Source: Oscillospiraceae bacterium | GTDB lineage: Bacteria; Bacillota; Clostridia; Oscillospirales; Ruminococcaceae | Length of the DNA: 64,000 nt | NCBI GenBank assembly: GCA_015067175.1 | Contig: SVMX01000001.1 | Coordinates: forward strand, 248,001-312,000 | Direction of reading: 5' to 3' | Notes under the pieces: generated by a model | What the model saw: the letters and a program-made list of their open reading frames with translations, nothing else | Database searches by the model: none | Told to the model about the DNA's origin: nothing | Part shown: positions 62,244-64,000 of the stretch, in pieces | Position numbering within the stretch: position 1 is the stretch's first letter | How the letters are laid out: every line of letters begins with the position of its first letter | Program-made: the position numbers and the translations under genes

Positions 62244-63887
62244 TCACTCATACATCTCCAACGCCTTTAGCAGAAGATGATCCTTTCCTTCGTCAAAAAT
62301 AATGTGCAATGCTTCCTCGTCAAAGGGCACTCTGATGTCAATGTCATTGCCGCTTTCGTGATCGCTTCCCGAATCGACCGACACATCGCCGTTTTCATCA
62401 AGAAGCAGTGAGCCTGAAAAGCTCAGCACATAATCGTTATCAAACATCAAGCCTCCCACGCCCTGCGCAGAGCCGTTTGGCTCGGTAAAGCCTATGATAG
62501 TAACATCAGGCATACCCTGCATTACTTCAACAAGATGGTCAGCAGCACTTACGCTGTTATGATTTACAATAATAGTGAGCTTTCCGTCCCAAAGGTCCTC
62601 GCCTGTGACGTAATTATCCTTATCCTTTATAAATCTGCCGTTTTCGTCTGTCACATAACCGCCTGCCGCGTCGCTCCAGAGCGCGTCTGTGCAGTAGTAG
62701 TGCTCACCGACAGGCGCAAATATGGAAGCTATAGCCTTGACCATTCCGCCGTCGCCGCCCGAGTTGTCCCTCATATCAAGGATAACATGATCCTTGCCCT
62801 GTGACTTCAGCTCCTCAAGCTTTGATGTGATATCATATTTCAGACCTCTGTAGTCGCCGCTTTCCATAGACGTGCTGTCAGCCATCATCATCTTAATACG
62901 AAACGCTGAGGTCTTTTCATCTATGTCCTCCCACATGAGATGTCCTGTTTCAATTCCGCCTGTGATCTTTGCAAACGCGCTTTCCAGTCTGCCGCTGTAA
63001 TATGCACCAAGCTTAGTAAGCTCAGCCGTCTTTTCCTTGCCGCTTTCATCAATAAAGCCTATTGTAATGCTGTCGCCTCCTGTGCCGCCGCAAAGCAGAG
63101 TTCTGAAAAATTCCTTATTATCCTTGTCGGCAAAAGAGAAGTATTTCATAGCCTCATCGCTGATGTTTTCGGGGCTTACTCCGTCCCAAGATGTGATTAT
63201 CGTACCATTGCGTATTCCCGCCTTGTAGGCCTCGCTGTCAGGCTCAACATTTACCGCGGCAGTCCTGCCGTCAGAAAGCGTCATCGGAGCCAGACCGTAG
63301 TCATTGCCGAGCACCTTGTCATACATATCAGTCATGGCTTTCTCATGATCCTTGCTGCTTATATATCCTACGTGTCCGTCATTGAAGCGCGCGCACAATT
63401 CAGTCCAGACTATAAGGTTTTCCTGCTCGTCCTGTGAGCTGTTTACTGCCTCGAAACGGGGCAAAAACTCATCATAAAGCGCGTCAAAATCGATCTCCTT
63501 GTGGTCGGCAAGAACATAATGGCTCTCCATCGACTTGATACTGTCCTTGAAATCCTGCACATAGTCATAAGCACGGTAGCCTTTAGACATGGTGCAGACA
63601 GGTATTGTTACTATAGCAAGCGCTGCCGCTATGACAGAAGCAACTCTGCGAAGCCTGCCATTGTCCACGAAAAAGCCTGCAAGCAGTACTATAGCGGCAA
63701 GGTAAGCAGTAAGCATATAGCTGTCAAAGCCTGCTATTCCGACGATAACAAGTCCTGCCATCACAGGCGCGGCATAGCAGATACGCCACTTCTGCGTCAC
63801 TCGCTTTTCTGCGGCTTTTGAAATCACAAACAAAGCCGCAGAGAATACAATAAGGAGTAGCGCCAAGACAAGATCAAGATTTTCCAT
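62244..63887 (-). CDS. membrane S41-family (C-terminal-processing-like) serine peptidase
   Basis: 547 aa. Four hydrophobic spans fill residues 5-105. A helical N-terminal domain, a PDZ-like part (YKAGIRNGTIITSWDGVS) and the S41 core follow, with ILDMRDNSGGDGGMV and the nucleophile serine in NHNSVSAADHLVE. The Lys of the dyad is not clearly placed. The four-span N-terminus is unusual for Ctp peptidases, which have one span or a signal peptide. GGAGG precedes the ATG. The upstream gene ends 12 bases before, so it is in an operon with a membrane protein. Confidence 0.85.
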   Translation of the reverse strand: MENLDLVLALLLIVFSAALFVISKAAEKRVTQKWRICYAAPVMAGLVIVGIAGFDSYMLTAYLAAIVLLAGFFVDNGRLRRVASVIAAALAIVTIPVCTMSKGYRAYDYVQDFKDSIKSMESHYVLADHKEIDFDALYDEFLPRFEAVNSSQDEQENLIVWTELCARFNDGHVGYISSKDHEKAMTDMYDKVLGNDYGLAPMTLSDGRTAAVNVEPDSEAYKAGIRNGTIITSWDGVSPENISDEAMKYFSFADKDNKEFFRTLLCGGTGGDSITIGFIDESGKEKTAELTKLGAYYSGRLESAFAKITGGIETGHLMWEDIDEKTSAFRIKMMMADSTSMESGDYRGLKYDITSKLEELKSQGKDHVILDMRDNSGGDGGMVKAIASIFAPVGEHYYCTDALWSDAAGGYVTDENGRFIKDKDNYVTGEDLWDGKLTIIVNHNSVSAADHLVEVMQGMPDVTIIGFTEPNGSAQGVGGLMFDNDYVLSFSGSLLLDENGDVSVDSGSDHESGNDIDIRVPFDEEALHIIFDEGKDHLLLKALEMYE

Positions 63888-63899
63888 TGCGATACCTCC

Positions 63900-64000
63900 T
63901 TAATGCATATCGTCGTTCTTAAAGAACGTGTATCCGAGAAGCAGAGCTGCCGCTCCTACAACTACCGAAACAATGATAGTAGGCAGCACAAAATCCGCCG
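63900..64000 (-). CDS. C-terminal end of a membrane protein (truncated by window)
   Basis: On the minus strand an open frame enters at 64000 and stops at 63902-63900. The 32 visible residues contain one hydrophobic span (VLPTIIVSVVVGAAALLLGY) and end FFKNDDMH. Family not recognisable. It is directly upstream of the S41 peptidase gene and likely cotranscribed. Confidence 0.55.
   Translation of the reverse strand, partial: ADFVLPTIIVSVVVGAAALLLGYTFFKNDDMH

Noticed and set aside
1-64000. CRISPR array, prophage or complete insertion sequence
   Set aside because: No regularly spaced direct repeats, phage structural genes, integrase or transposase frames were found.

Overview
The window looks like the chromosome of a fibre-degrading Clostridia member close to Ruminococcus (inference). 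The support is a full [FeFe]-hydrogenase maturation operon, secreted or membrane-anchored GH5 and GH30 enzymes with accessory modules, cytoplasmic GH43 and GH2 enzymes, many large c-di-GMP/phosphorelay proteins, and near-consensus sigma-A promoters (mostly TTGACW-N17-TATAAT). No phage, plasmid, CRISPR or rRNA genes are seen.

Layout. 1-3.5 kb: lower glycolysis (pgk 3' end, tpiA with an in-frame pentapeptide-repeat segment ahead of it, gpmI). 3.6-5.2 kb: acyl-CoA synthetase. 5.4-11.0 kb (minus): REC-HD-GYP-GGDEF protein, hybrid histidine kinase and DegV lipid-binding protein in one operon. 11.2-15.4 kb (minus): TM1266-type regulator, hydE, hydG, hydF, with a terminator/antiterminator pair in the leader. 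15.5-20.5 kb (plus): a compact stand-alone NRPS-like operon (PPTase, membrane alpha/beta hydrolase, condensation protein, carrier protein, acyl-adenylating enzyme). 20.5-22.9 kb: a 761-aa unknown protein behind an ECF-sigma-like promoter. 23-30.3 kb: mfd, pth, tRNA-Ser(CGA), a small membrane protein, a palindrome array and aspS. 30.6-41.0 kb: polysaccharide locus with a three-domain sensor/AraC regulator, GH43, an orphan sugar-binding lipoprotein, a second AraC regulator, GH30 and GH5. 41.2-48.8 kb: tRNA-Ser(GCU), DUF58/MoxR pair, serine hydrolase, NrnA-like phosphoesterase, a lipoprotein and an APH-like kinase. 48.8-60.4 kb (mostly minus): IS-like relic, EAL protein, a second unknown protein with the same ECF-like promoter, GH2, hybrid kinase, and dCache-HD-GYP-REC protein. 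60.6-64 kb: DUF3237-like protein, CE1-type esterase lipoprotein, S41 peptidase and a truncated membrane protein.

How it fits together. Surface GH5/GH30 and intracellular GH43/GH2 point to plant polysaccharide use, with two AraC-type regulators interleaved among the enzymes. Two paralogous kinase + HD-GYP modules, one EAL protein and a regulator with a degenerate GGDEF domain suggest heavy c-di-GMP signalling. HydEFG implies hydrogen production from fermentation, although no hydrogenase structural gene is present here. The best candidates for something undescribed are the five-gene carrier-protein operon, the ECF-like promoter shared by two large unknown genes 30 kb apart, and the switch-like leader of the hydrogenase maturation operon.
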